Below, in pieces: positions 51,830-59,995 of a DNA stretch of 64,000 bases. This DNA comes from Saccharospirillum sp043196875 (GTDB taxonomy: Bacteria > Pseudomonadota > Gammaproteobacteria > Pseudomonadales > Natronospirillaceae), in NCBI RefSeq assembly GCF_043196875.1, contig NZ_JBEBMX010000009.1:62001-126000 (forward strand), given 5' to 3'. Under the pieces are notes generated by a model. The model ran no database searches, was not told the DNA's origin, and worked only from the letters and a program-made list of their open reading frames with translations. The translations under genes and the position numbers were made by a program. Within the stretch, counting starts at the first letter, position 1. Each line of letters opens with the position of its first letter.

Positions 51830-52489
51830 ATGGCGACGCAGCTACAAGAACGAATCATTCGCTACATCACGACCAACATAGATCGTAGCCTCTTCCTATC
51901 TATGGATGATTCAATTAGAACTGCCTACGCAAAAGCTAATCACAGGGCAGAAGAGGACTTCAAAAACACGAATCCCGCACGCCCTAGAGCTCAACTAAGA
52001 CGCTACATGATTGACGATGCACTTGCCGGTGCACTATCCGAAGGGCAACCTTCAGTCGAACAAACTGTCCCCAAAGGCGAGCACTATGTTGTTGTTTGTT
52101 CAGGTAATGTGACACTTAGCCACATTGAGTTGCATGAAAATGCACTGGCTCGGCCTGCATTGCACCGAAAACTCATGGCAAGGAAAAATGAAATTTTAGA
52201 ACCTTTCACCTTTGACCTGTTTGAAGCACCACCTCCCCGGTTAGATGACGCTTTGCATGTAGTTGCAGTAGTCGTTCATCCGCGGCCGACATCCGAAAAA
52301 CAGTCTGAGCCTAGCAACATACTGGTATCAGTTCCGTATACCGATTGGTCCGGATATCACCTCGAAATTTCAATGGCCGAAATGCTTGCCAAGTACGAGG
52401 ATGATTCCAGCTCAGATATTATCGATTCGGCGTGGCCAATGCTGAGAGATGATATAAAGAAAGCAGAAACTGATATTAAGTCGGGTTAA
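51830..52489 (+). CDS. uncharacterised island protein, partner of the HTH-metallopeptidase
   Basis: I do not recognise this 219-residue protein. The N-terminal third is helical, the middle has a strand-rich block with HYVVVCSGNVTLSHIELHEN and a VVAVVVHPRP strand, and the C-terminal 30 residues are acidic. No signal peptide or membrane segment. It lies four bases before the XRE/ImmA gene on the same strand, so the two make an operon. Codon use is AT-rich compared with the flanking genome. Confidence 0.8.
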   Translation: MATQLQERIIRYITTNIDRSLFLSMDDSIRTAYAKANHRAEEDFKNTNPARPRAQLRRYMIDDALAGALSEGQPSVEQTVPKGEHYVVVCSGNVTLSHIELHENALARPALHRKLMARKNEILEPFTFDLFEAPPPRLDDALHVVAVVVHPRPTSEKQSEPSNILVSVPYTDWSGYHLEISMAEMLAKYEDDSSSDIIDSAWPMLRDDIKKAETDIKSG

Positions 52490-52493
52490 GACC

Positions 52494-53702
52494 ATGAGAA
52501 CAGGTGTTACTGGATTTCAGCCTGGTAGATTGATTCAGGCTAGAGAATCACTAGGAATTACAAGGGTCGCATTAGCGACCCTTGCTGGTGTATCACCCGC
52601 GACAATTTCTAACTGGGAAAAAGGTAGTCAATCACCAGAAGAAGAAAAATTACGAACTCTCTCTGAGGCAGTTAAATTCCCATTACACTGGTTTTTAACG
52701 CCTACTATCGATCATGGAAACAAACCATATTTCTACCGGTCATTGAACTCGGCGACTAAAACCGCACGAGAAATGGCTCGAGTTAGGTTGGATTGGGTTG
52801 CAGAAACAGCCAACACTCTTGGCCAATGGGTACATTGGCCTGAAGTTAATGTGCCTTCCATTTCAGAAAATCAGTTCTTAAAAATTACTGATGGCGAAAT
52901 TGAATCTTTAGCTGAGGAGTGCAGAAAATCCTGGAACCTAGGTATGGGACCAATTTCTGATGTCATCCTTACTTTAGAAAACGCCGGAATTATTGTTGCG
53001 CGAGATGAGATCGGATACTTAAAAATGGATGGGGTCTCACATTGGAGCCATTTAGACAATAGACCTTACATTTTTATAACAGCAGATAAAGCAAATGGTA
53101 TTCGCAATAGATTTGACGCTGCGCACGAGCTTGGCCATTTGGTTCTGCACAGAGGTATAGACGAACCTACGCTAAAACAACACTACAAAGAAATAGAACG
53201 ACAGGCTGATTTTTTTGCAGGCTGCTTCCTACTTCCTGCAGAGTCATTCTCAGCCGAAGTAAGCTGGCCTACACTGGAAACACTGGTGTCATTGAAGCCT
53301 AGATGGAAAACATCAGTAGCCTCAATGATTATGAGATGTTACCAGCTTGAAATGATTGATGATGATATAAAGCTACGGCTTTTTAAAGGACGCTCAGCTA
53401 GAGGATGGACAAAGGGTGAACCATATGACAGCGAAGTTTCGCTTGAAAACCCTCGCCTGCTGAATAGAGCAGTTAAAATGATTGTAGATAATGGAATTGT
53501 TCAGCGCTCAGAGTTAGCACATAAAATTGGTCCTTCAGTGCAACTTATTGAGTCATTATGCGGCTTAAAAAATGGCTATTTTTCAGATCAAATTGAAAGC
53601 GAAAACTTGGTTAACCTGAAATCTGCCAAGCCAAATAGAGCTACTGCTCTTAACAAGAGCTTTAGTAACAATGTTGTTGATTTCCCAGGGACTAAGAGAT
53701 GA
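52494..53702 (+). CDS. XRE-family HTH fused to ImmA/IrrE metallo-endopeptidase
   Basis: The 402-residue protein begins with an XRE HTH (about residues 12-68; RLIQARESLGITRVALATLA, then WEKGSQSP). The peptidase domain has the zinc motif His211-Glu212-x2-His215 in FDAAHELGHLVLH and the third ligand Glu235 in EIERQADFFAG, followed by CFLLPAESF. The remaining about 130 residues form an extra helical part with a possible second HTH (QRSELAHKIGPSVQLIESL). Such fusions cleave repressors or antitoxins in prophage, ICE and toxin-antitoxin settings. Its substrate here may be its operon partner. Confidence 0.88.
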   Translation: MRTGVTGFQPGRLIQARESLGITRVALATLAGVSPATISNWEKGSQSPEEEKLRTLSEAVKFPLHWFLTPTIDHGNKPYFYRSLNSATKTAREMARVRLDWVAETANTLGQWVHWPEVNVPSISENQFLKITDGEIESLAEECRKSWNLGMGPISDVILTLENAGIIVARDEIGYLKMDGVSHWSHLDNRPYIFITADKANGIRNRFDAAHELGHLVLHRGIDEPTLKQHYKEIERQADFFAGCFLLPAESFSAEVSWPTLETLVSLKPRWKTSVASMIMRCYQLEMIDDDIKLRLFKGRSARGWTKGEPYDSEVSLENPRLLNRAVKMIVDNGIVQRSELAHKIGPSVQLIESLCGLKNGYFSDQIESENLVNLKSAKPNRATALNKSFSNNVVDFPGTKR

Positions 53703-53710
53703 AAAATGGA

Positions 53711-53733
53711 TGCCCACATGTTCCATGTGGGCA
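53711..53733. other. perfect hairpin after the HTH-peptidase gene
   Basis: TGCCCACATG and CATGTGGGCA enclose TTC, nine bases after the stop codon. No T-run follows, so it may be an operator or RNA stabiliser rather than a terminator. The remainder of 53734-53996 is AT-rich with no feature I can support. Confidence 0.5.
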
Positions 53734-53996
53734 CATTTATAGAAAGATAAAAAGTGTTGGCCTGCTAAGTACGAAAAATTCAAACTTTACAAGATAGTCT
53801 TGTCTTTAAACTAAACCTTAAAAGAAAACCTAGAACCAAAAATCAGCCATTCTGCGCTAAAAACACCCTACTAGGAGAATATCTTCAATTCATATTATCC
53901 AGCAACAAAAATACACAAAAAAGGTCTTCTACAACAAAAAAGGCCACCCTTTTTAATAGGCAGCCTCTATCAATAGAAAAAACATAATAGCCTGAC

Positions 53997-54740
53997 TCAA
54001 ACCAAAGCTTGCTTTTTATCCTGTTCGCGTAAGCTGTAGCCTTGCTTTGCCTTCCGAGCATCAATACGAGCTTTCCGCGCCCGATAGTTAGCCATAGCGC
54101 GCTCTACAGACACCACTGGGGCGTTAGAATCCGAAGAAGTCTTCAATGTAGATCTTAAACCGGCCATATCGTTTGCCTCCATACCCAGCTGGGTAACTCT
54201 TTGTTGCAAGTACTCTATATAATTGTCGTCACTATCCAGAAGATCGTCAACATAAGGGGTAAACCAGGTTTTTCTTAAAACTGGGAGATCAGTGCCTGGG
54301 TCTTTATAAGCAGCATGCCTAACAGCTCCTTCTATATTACATCCATAGCTACTTTCATAGGGTTCACTTTCAGCATAAAGGTAAAACTGAGCGGCATAAG
54401 ACCCCCCACTTCCATCATAGCCAACAGTATATAAGCGAGAGCCGTCAGTTTGCTGTATTTCCCCAGTTAACAGATCAATTGACGTCATACTTAAACGCTC
54501 AGCAGGGCTTAAGTAACCTAAATACTCCTCATAATCATCATCACGAATTACATCTGAAAAAAGTGCTTGGGTTAGAAGTATTGGCAGTTCATCCCCAGAG
54601 AAAAGCGTTATCTCGCCACTTTCTGAAGATTTCAGATACTTCCTTAGCGGATAACAAGTTATGAGAGTTTTACCAAAATTGCAGCTCCATAAAGAGTCGG
54701 TTGCGCAAAAGTATTGCGACTTCCACAAAAGTGTCGTCAA
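53997..54740 (-). CDS. uncharacterised island protein
   Basis: I do not recognise this 247-residue protein. It starts with TTG at 54740, preceded by AGGGAGAGGG; no ATG is nearby. It is soluble with acidic aromatic-rich stretches (YVDDLLDSDDNYIEYLQQRV) and a basic C terminus with Arg/Lys repeats (RARKARIDARKAKQ). It follows the integrase fragment by 24 bases. Its codon use is AT-rich. Confidence 0.6.
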   Translation of the reverse strand: MTTLLWKSQYFCATDSLWSCNFGKTLITCYPLRKYLKSSESGEITLFSGDELPILLTQALFSDVIRDDDYEEYLGYLSPAERLSMTSIDLLTGEIQQTDGSRLYTVGYDGSGGSYAAQFYLYAESEPYESSYGCNIEGAVRHAAYKDPGTDLPVLRKTWFTPYVDDLLDSDDNYIEYLQQRVTQLGMEANDMAGLRSTLKTSSDSNAPVVSVERAMANYRARKARIDARKAKQGYSLREQDKKQALV

Positions 54741-54764
54741 CTTTCCCTCTCCCTAAACCTGCAT

Positions 54765-55283
54765 CTATAAATCCGCTCTAACTTCTGTCCAGCTAACATG
54801 CTGATTCGTATATTCATTAGACATTGTTTGCTGAGTATGCCCAAACAGATGGTTAACATACTCGTTATCAAAGCCTGCTTCCAAGTATAGATGACCACCC
54901 AAGCCCCGGATCGTATGGAAACCAGGCCGCTGCTCGCGAGGCATCGATAGGAATTCTGGCAAGCTATCGCGTAACTGGGCAAACGTCTTACTAAGGTGAT
55001 CAGGGGTAATCTGAGCCCAGTGCTCAAGCGCTGCAGCCTTCTTCTTCCGCTCAGGAACCCGATGCAAAATGAACGGGCAGACCGGTGCAATTGATCTGGA
55101 CCGCTGAATAACTTCCTGCGGCCCCTCGCCCATTGTGATTTTCAAAAATGCTCGATGGTCGTGCTTTTCTGTTTTCGACTGAATCACCTGCCAGACATCA
55201 CCCTCAATGCGGTCATACCTGGCACGCACCCGATCGCCACGTCGCTGGAGTGATATCAGAGCCAGGTCCATTGCGACCTGCAT
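54765..55283 (-). pseudogene. tyrosine recombinase (phage-type integrase) lacking its N-terminal half
   Basis: This is the catalytic domain of a tRNA-type integrase: LQRRGD (catalytic Arg), SKTEKHDH (lysine region), FHTIRGLGGH (HxxR), LFGH and EYTNQH (nucleophile tyrosine). The expected N-terminal arm-binding and core-binding domains are missing. The frame remains open to 55316 through the right att copy, but homology (WMQVAMDLALI) stops at 55284-55286, exactly where the 68-base repeat begins. So the gene was cut at the att repeat. The fragment might still fold, but it cannot bind att arm sites. Confidence 0.85.
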
Positions 55284-55351
55284 CCAGTCCGAGTACGGAT
55301 AGTCCCGCCAAACTCTTCATAAAAACCAAGCACTTAGCAGTGGTCGGTTTT
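55284..55351. repeat. right att repeat (diverged copy of tRNA-Val 3' end)
   Basis: An ungapped copy of 51529-51596 with 10 mismatches. The T stem no longer pairs (TCCAG with ACGGA), so it is not a functional tRNA part. It marks the right boundary of the island and the point where the integrase is truncated. The adjoining gap to 55593 holds no gene I can support. Confidence 0.75.
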
Positions 55352-55593
55352 GCTGCCCCTATGGCCTAGGCAAATTGGTAGCACCTAACTAGCCCAATCA
55401 AATAATCTTAAAGATCAAAGCTCACCAAAAGACGACTCTTCTGGCATAAAAGACTATTTTTTGTGATTTGCATCACGCTTTTTCCTGGGCAATGCCTCAT
55501 ATTGACCGCGCCTTTTATAAGGAGAGTTTGATCGGTCGATATCCAGCCAGGTCCCGTACAAGGTTGAGCCGGATCCCTCGACGATTTCGTTCA

Positions 55594-57393
55594 ATGATTG
55601 ATGTTGAGGCGTTCGTGAATTTCTCGTTTAACAAGTCCCCGTTGTTGCTCGCTGGTGTCAGCACCCTGGTTCTTTTGTCTGCCTGCTCCCCTTCCCCTAA
55701 CGGTTCGCCCGGCCCCAGCTTGACCGTTGAGCCTATTAAGCAGTTCCGTTTTGACTGGCCTGCCAGTGATGACGTTACCCATTACCGCATTCTGGAAAAT
55801 CCGGATGGTCGATCCGGGTTTACAAACGTCAGTGGTGATATTCCGGCAGGTACTGAAACCTTTGTTATGGACGTTGCCCTGCACGCCCGCGCTAACGCCC
55901 AATACATTCTGCAACGCTGTAACTCAGACGGTTGCAGTGATAGCCGGGCGACGTACGTTTCCGGGAATCTCGCCACGGGCGTGGGTTATTTCAAACCCGA
56001 TGTTCTGGTGCCGTTCGAATACCACTTTGGGCAAGCTGTGGCGCTCAGTGGCGATGGCAAAACCATGGCTGTTGCCGGTGGGAATTACCTCCATATCTTT
56101 GTGGAAGCCACGCCCGGGCAGTGGCAGCAACAAGAAAAAATCAGTTTACGGAACCCGGCATCCGCCCTGGCCTTCAGCACAGATGGCAACCGGCTTGCGG
56201 TTGGGTCTCGCACCGATAACAGCTCAGCCACTGGTATTCATGCCTCTCAATCCGGGGTTAGTGGCAGCGGTGCGCTGCTTTCAGGCGCCGCCTATGTATT
56301 CAGCCGCAGTGGCACAAGCTGGTCAGAGCAGGCTTATATCAAAGCCAGCAATACTGCCGCATCCACTTACTTTGGTAACGCCATCGATTTAAGCGCTGAT
56401 GGTAACCGTCTGGTCGTCGGCTCTTATTCGGAAAACAACGATGCTCGCGGCATTAACACCAGCTTCCCCGCTGCGAGCGATGTCGGTGGTCAACCAGGTT
56501 CCGGCGCCGCCTACGTCTATCGCTACGACGGCAGCGAATGGACCGAAGACACCTACATCAAAGCCAGCAATGCTCACAGTGCCTGGTTCGGACGCAGTGT
56601 CAGCCTGAGCGGTGATGGCGCAAGACTGGTGGTCGGTGCCATGCAGGAAGATAACGATGCGACCGGCGTCAGCGCCACCTTTCCCGGTGCGGGGGATACC
56701 GGCAGCGAATTTAATTCCGGGGCAGCCTATGTCTACTACCACAACGGCGCCGGATGGACCGAAGAGGCCTATATTAAGGCCAGCAATGCCAAGCAACAGG
56801 CGCTCTTTGGTGCCAGTGTCAGCCTGGATGACGATGGCGATGTCCTGGCTGTCGGGGCGAAAGACGAAGAGACTAATCTGGTCGGCGTGCATCAGCACCC
56901 CAGTTCCGGCAGTGGCCCTAATCGCTACTACTCCGGTGCCGTCTATCTGTACGCTCGAACCGGCACTGGCTGGAGCGAACAAGCCTTTATCAAAGCAGGA
57001 AATGCCGACAATGGTGACCATTTCGGCATCGGCGTCAGACTCAGTGGTAATGGCCAGTGGCTGGCGGTGGTCGCCAAAGAAGAGTCCAGCGTCACAGCCG
57101 GAGTTCATGGCTCAAGCAACTCCCAACACAACAACAGCGCCGGCGGTTCCGGTGCGGTTTATATCTATCGACACGACAATAGCCTTTGGGCCGAACAGGC
57201 TTACGTAAAAGCCAGCAATAACCGGACCGGAGATGGCGGCTTCGGTTACCACACCCAGCCCAGCATTGATCTCAGTGCAGACGGTGAACAATTAGTTGTG
57301 GGAATGTGGGCGCAAAGCGGCTTAACAACCGGTATTCAAAGCGACCAGAGTGATCGCTCCGGCGATGAAATCGGCGCGGCTTATCTTTATTAA
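55594..57393 (+). CDS. seven-bladed FG-GAP beta-propeller lipoprotein
   Basis: I start at the ATG at 55594; a GTG at 55615 is possible. The signal peptide ends in lipobox LSAC (STLVLLSAC), then a Fn3-like stretch about residues 45-125, then seven repeats with FG-x2-VxLS-x-DG-x-LxVG, a long loop and SGAAYVY-x3-G-x2-WxExAYIKASN. The second and fourth blades are complete; the first is shortened and the seventh closes the ring. About 600 residues in the mature protein. Such propellers are cell-surface or periplasmic scaffolds, often involved in binding. The gene sits right next to the island. Confidence 0.75.
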   Translation: MIDVEAFVNFSFNKSPLLLAGVSTLVLLSACSPSPNGSPGPSLTVEPIKQFRFDWPASDDVTHYRILENPDGRSGFTNVSGDIPAGTETFVMDVALHARANAQYILQRCNSDGCSDSRATYVSGNLATGVGYFKPDVLVPFEYHFGQAVALSGDGKTMAVAGGNYLHIFVEATPGQWQQQEKISLRNPASALAFSTDGNRLAVGSRTDNSSATGIHASQSGVSGSGALLSGAAYVFSRSGTSWSEQAYIKASNTAASTYFGNAIDLSADGNRLVVGSYSENNDARGINTSFPAASDVGGQPGSGAAYVYRYDGSEWTEDTYIKASNAHSAWFGRSVSLSGDGARLVVGAMQEDNDATGVSATFPGAGDTGSEFNSGAAYVYYHNGAGWTEEAYIKASNAKQQALFGASVSLDDDGDVLAVGAKDEETNLVGVHQHPSSGSGPNRYYSGAVYLYARTGTGWSEQAFIKAGNADNGDHFGIGVRLSGNGQWLAVVAKEESSVTAGVHGSSNSQHNNSAGGSGAVYIYRHDNSLWAEQAYVKASNNRTGDGGFGYHTQPSIDLSADGEQLVVGMWAQSGLTTGIQSDQSDRSGDEIGAAYLY

Positions 57394-57486
57394 ATTGCGA
57401 TGATGCGGAGGTTTTAGGCCGTCGTTTAACGGGCTATTCGTGTAGGAACCATCGAACGGTTGAGCGCTTGAATTAACGCACGCCCA

Positions 57487-58776
57487 TCAGACGTAATGAC
57501 TCAACCCCTGCCCTTCCTGGCTGTCATCGAACCGGTCCAGTTGCATGAGTGGTGAGCCAGGAGATTGACCGCCGTAGACGTTAAAGTCGCGCTGCGATAT
57601 ATGCTCACGACCACTGGAACGACCATTGGCATCGTCAATGATCCACTCTAAAAGTTCCTCGCGCTGACGACCGCTGGAATTAATCTGGCCATTGGTCAGC
57701 TTATAACGTTGGCTCTCCTCACTGCTCCAATTGAGCGATAAGGTTTGCTCTTCCGTTGCCGTGCGGTAGCTCATCTCCAAAGTGCGTCGCTGGCTTAGGT
57801 ACTGAGCATCGGAATCTGCATCGGAACTTTCCCGGCTCTGTTGAGACAGACTGATGGTTAACTGATAAGTACCAGGGCCTATTTCACGAGCGTCTTTTTT
57901 CCGATTCGAAGTAAAGGCCGCATCGAAATCGGGCATCGACAATGAACCGGATGACATCGGCTGTGTTTGAGTGTGCTGACTTAACGCGGAAACGGTGCGC
58001 CCTACGACGCCCTGAGCCTGGTCCCGGCTGGCGCCAATATCTTCAAGCGCCCGGATGCTGTCGTTAGCCACCTGCAGCAGAGCGTTTAATCCGGAACCAT
58101 AGAAGCTGCTTAAGGTTTGCGATTGCAAACCACCCGCCAAATTCTGAGTATTACCCATTACGCTCGTCGCAGCGGCCAGCTTTGCCTCCAGCCAGTTGGT
58201 GCCCACCTGGCCATAGGTTTGCGCAACAACACCGGGTTTTTTACTCAGTTTGAAACCGTGGCGATCCTCAATACCCGAATCCAGATCAGCTTGCTGCCAA
58301 TCGGCCGATAAGCGCTTTTCGCCGTTGCTCATGGTTTGCTGCTGCAGCGTTAACTGCTGACTGAGCATCCCTGTCTGCTGGCTCGCGCTGATCTCCAAAT
58401 CACTGATGGAGCGATCGCTGATGGATTGGAAGAGATCCGTTTGACCGGCGGCCTTACCACTGAACAATTGATCAATGGCAGTCGCCAGGTCTTCGATAAC
58501 CCGGGCAAAAACCTGCTGTTCTTTTCCCGACAGCGGCTGTGAACTTTCCAGCGTAAAATCAACCAGCTTCCCGGCGATTCCCTCGCGCACGTTAAAGCTC
58601 ACCTCGGCCCCGGATTCAAGCGTCATACTGACACCCAAAACGGTTCCTAAGGTGCGCTTTGCAGTTGCAGGCGGCTCATCGGCTGACTCAACCGACTGCG
58701 GCTGCGGCCGACTTAAACGGCTGAAATCCAGCTGAGCTGCGAGGCTGTCGAAGTGGTCACCGACAACGGCCATCAT
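57487..58776 (-). CDS. uncharacterised large soluble protein
   Basis: I do not recognise this 429-residue protein. It has no signal peptide or membrane segment. It is rich in Ser and Gln, with a coiled region QTGMLSQQLTLQQQTMSNGE, and a repeat-like C-terminal beta part (LNWSSEESQRYKLTNGQINSSG). Two ATGs are adjacent at the start; the first follows AGGG by six bases. It is convergent with the propeller lipoprotein and divergent from the sirtuin. Confidence 0.65.
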   Translation of the reverse strand: MMAVVGDHFDSLAAQLDFSRLSRPQPQSVESADEPPATAKRTLGTVLGVSMTLESGAEVSFNVREGIAGKLVDFTLESSQPLSGKEQQVFARVIEDLATAIDQLFSGKAAGQTDLFQSISDRSISDLEISASQQTGMLSQQLTLQQQTMSNGEKRLSADWQQADLDSGIEDRHGFKLSKKPGVVAQTYGQVGTNWLEAKLAAATSVMGNTQNLAGGLQSQTLSSFYGSGLNALLQVANDSIRALEDIGASRDQAQGVVGRTVSALSQHTQTQPMSSGSLSMPDFDAAFTSNRKKDAREIGPGTYQLTISLSQQSRESSDADSDAQYLSQRRTLEMSYRTATEEQTLSLNWSSEESQRYKLTNGQINSSGRQREELLEWIIDDANGRSSGREHISQRDFNVYGGQSPGSPLMQLDRFDDSQEGQGLSHYV

Positions 58777-58899
58777 TCATATCCCTGCGGTGGGCGCATT
58801 TTAACCCTTCGAGAGGGGCATCGGCGGAACTCAAGAAAACTTGAACCCATTTTCGATCAGCGCCAGGCTTTAGCATCGTCATTTTCATTCAGGAACGCT

Positions 58900-59589
58900 A
58901 TGCAACCTATCGTCGTTTTCTCAGGCAGCGGCCTCAGCGCCGGTGCGGGCCTGGCCACCTTTCGAGGAGCAGACGGCCTATGGCGCCAACACGATCCGCT
59001 GACGCTGGCAACGCCCCAAGCCTGGCAAACCAACACCCAATTGGTGACCGAGTTTTATAATGAGCGCCGCGCCCTGGCCTGGAAGGCGCAGCCGACAGCG
59101 GCACATCGCGCCATCGCCCGCCTGGAATCGCGTTACCCAGTGCAGATCATTACCCAGAATGTCGACGACCTGCACGAACGTGCGGGCAGCAGTGCCGTTA
59201 TCCATCTGCACGGTGTGCTCGACCGGGTTCGTTCAACGGCGGATGCCAGCAATAAACGCTGGATGCATGGCGAGGCGGTCGATCTGAATGAACGCGCGGC
59301 CGATGGCGGTCAATGGCGGCCGGATGTGGTCTGGTTTGGCGAATCGGTATTGGGGTTTTCGGAAGCGGAAGTGGCGATGGCGGCAGCCGATAAAGTCTTG
59401 GTCGTGGGCACTTCGCTGACGGTGCAACCGGCCGCGTCCTTGTTAACACTGGCCGCTGACAAGGCCACCAAGGTCATCATCAATGCTGAACCGGTGCCAG
59501 TGCATTCCGGCTTTGAGTTAATACTGGGTAATGCAGATGAGTGTCTGCCTGACTTGGTCGAACAATGGTTAAGCGCCGAGCAGAGGTAG
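58900..59589 (+). CDS. Sir2-type NAD-dependent deacylase without zinc cysteines
   Basis: The ATG at 58900 gives 229 residues. NAD motifs GSGLSAGAGLATFRG (8-22) and TQNVDDLHERAG (85-96) and the catalytic His104 (IHLHG) are present, and VVWFGES and GTSLTVQPAAS close the fold. In ordinary CobB-type enzymes four Cys hold a zinc; the segment from GVLDRVRSTADASNKRW to QWRPDVV (about 105-142) has none. The enzyme may be zinc-independent and structurally compact. Its target could be acetylated or otherwise acylated protein lysines. Confidence 0.82.
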   Translation: MQPIVVFSGSGLSAGAGLATFRGADGLWRQHDPLTLATPQAWQTNTQLVTEFYNERRALAWKAQPTAAHRAIARLESRYPVQIITQNVDDLHERAGSSAVIHLHGVLDRVRSTADASNKRWMHGEAVDLNERAADGGQWRPDVVWFGESVLGFSEAEVAMAAADKVLVVGTSLTVQPAASLLTLAADKATKVIINAEPVPVHSGFELILGNADECLPDLVEQWLSAEQR

Positions 59590-59973
59590 ATGTTTCAACT
59601 GTTGATAGCGCAACGCCATATCGATGCAGTGACGTAATGCCGCCTCGGGTAAGGGCTTTTGGGGATCGAGTAAAATGGCGCGCTTACCTTCAAACTTCAG
59701 CTCGGCGCTATAGACTTCGCGAAAGGTTTCCACCAAGCGAGTGGTACAGACAAAATACACAGCGCACTGCTCGGGCTGTTTGGGTTTCCAATCAAAACGC
59801 ACCGGGCTGCCACCGGCCACCTTATAACTGGGTTCACCCCATTTGAGCGTTTCTTCGACGGCGCCCAACTGCTGTTCGCTGGCAACCTCGATGATTAATT
59901 GCCGCACCTGGTGCAGACAATCACGCGCGGCAGGCGGATAGGTTTTAAAATGTTCAGCGACGTCCGGTGTCAT
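59569..59973 (-). CDS. DUF1801 family protein
   Basis: The 134-residue protein shows the DUF1801 pattern: GAVEETLKWGEPSYKV, then FDWKPKQPEQCAVYFVCTTRLV and the helix-rich C terminus (LPEAALRHCIDMALRYQ). Function is unknown. The 3' end overlaps the convergent sirtuin gene by 21 bases. It follows uvrB on the same strand after a 22-base gap and may be cotranscribed with it. Confidence 0.82.
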   Translation of the reverse strand: MTPDVAEHFKTYPPAARDCLHQVRQLIIEVASEQQLGAVEETLKWGEPSYKVAGGSPVRFDWKPKQPEQCAVYFVCTTRLVETFREVYSAELKFEGKRAILLDPQKPLPEAALRHCIDMALRYQQLKHLPLLGA

Positions 59974-59995
59974 GGCAAAACCTCCCTCGGTTGGG

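Noticed and set aside
55352..55410. tRNA-like 5' half (GGCC-TAGGCAAATTGGTAGCAC) after the right att repeat
   Set aside because: It has a D-arm-like AAATTGGTAG but I could not fold an acceptor or anticodon arm with any flanking sequence; probably chance or an unrecognisable remnant.
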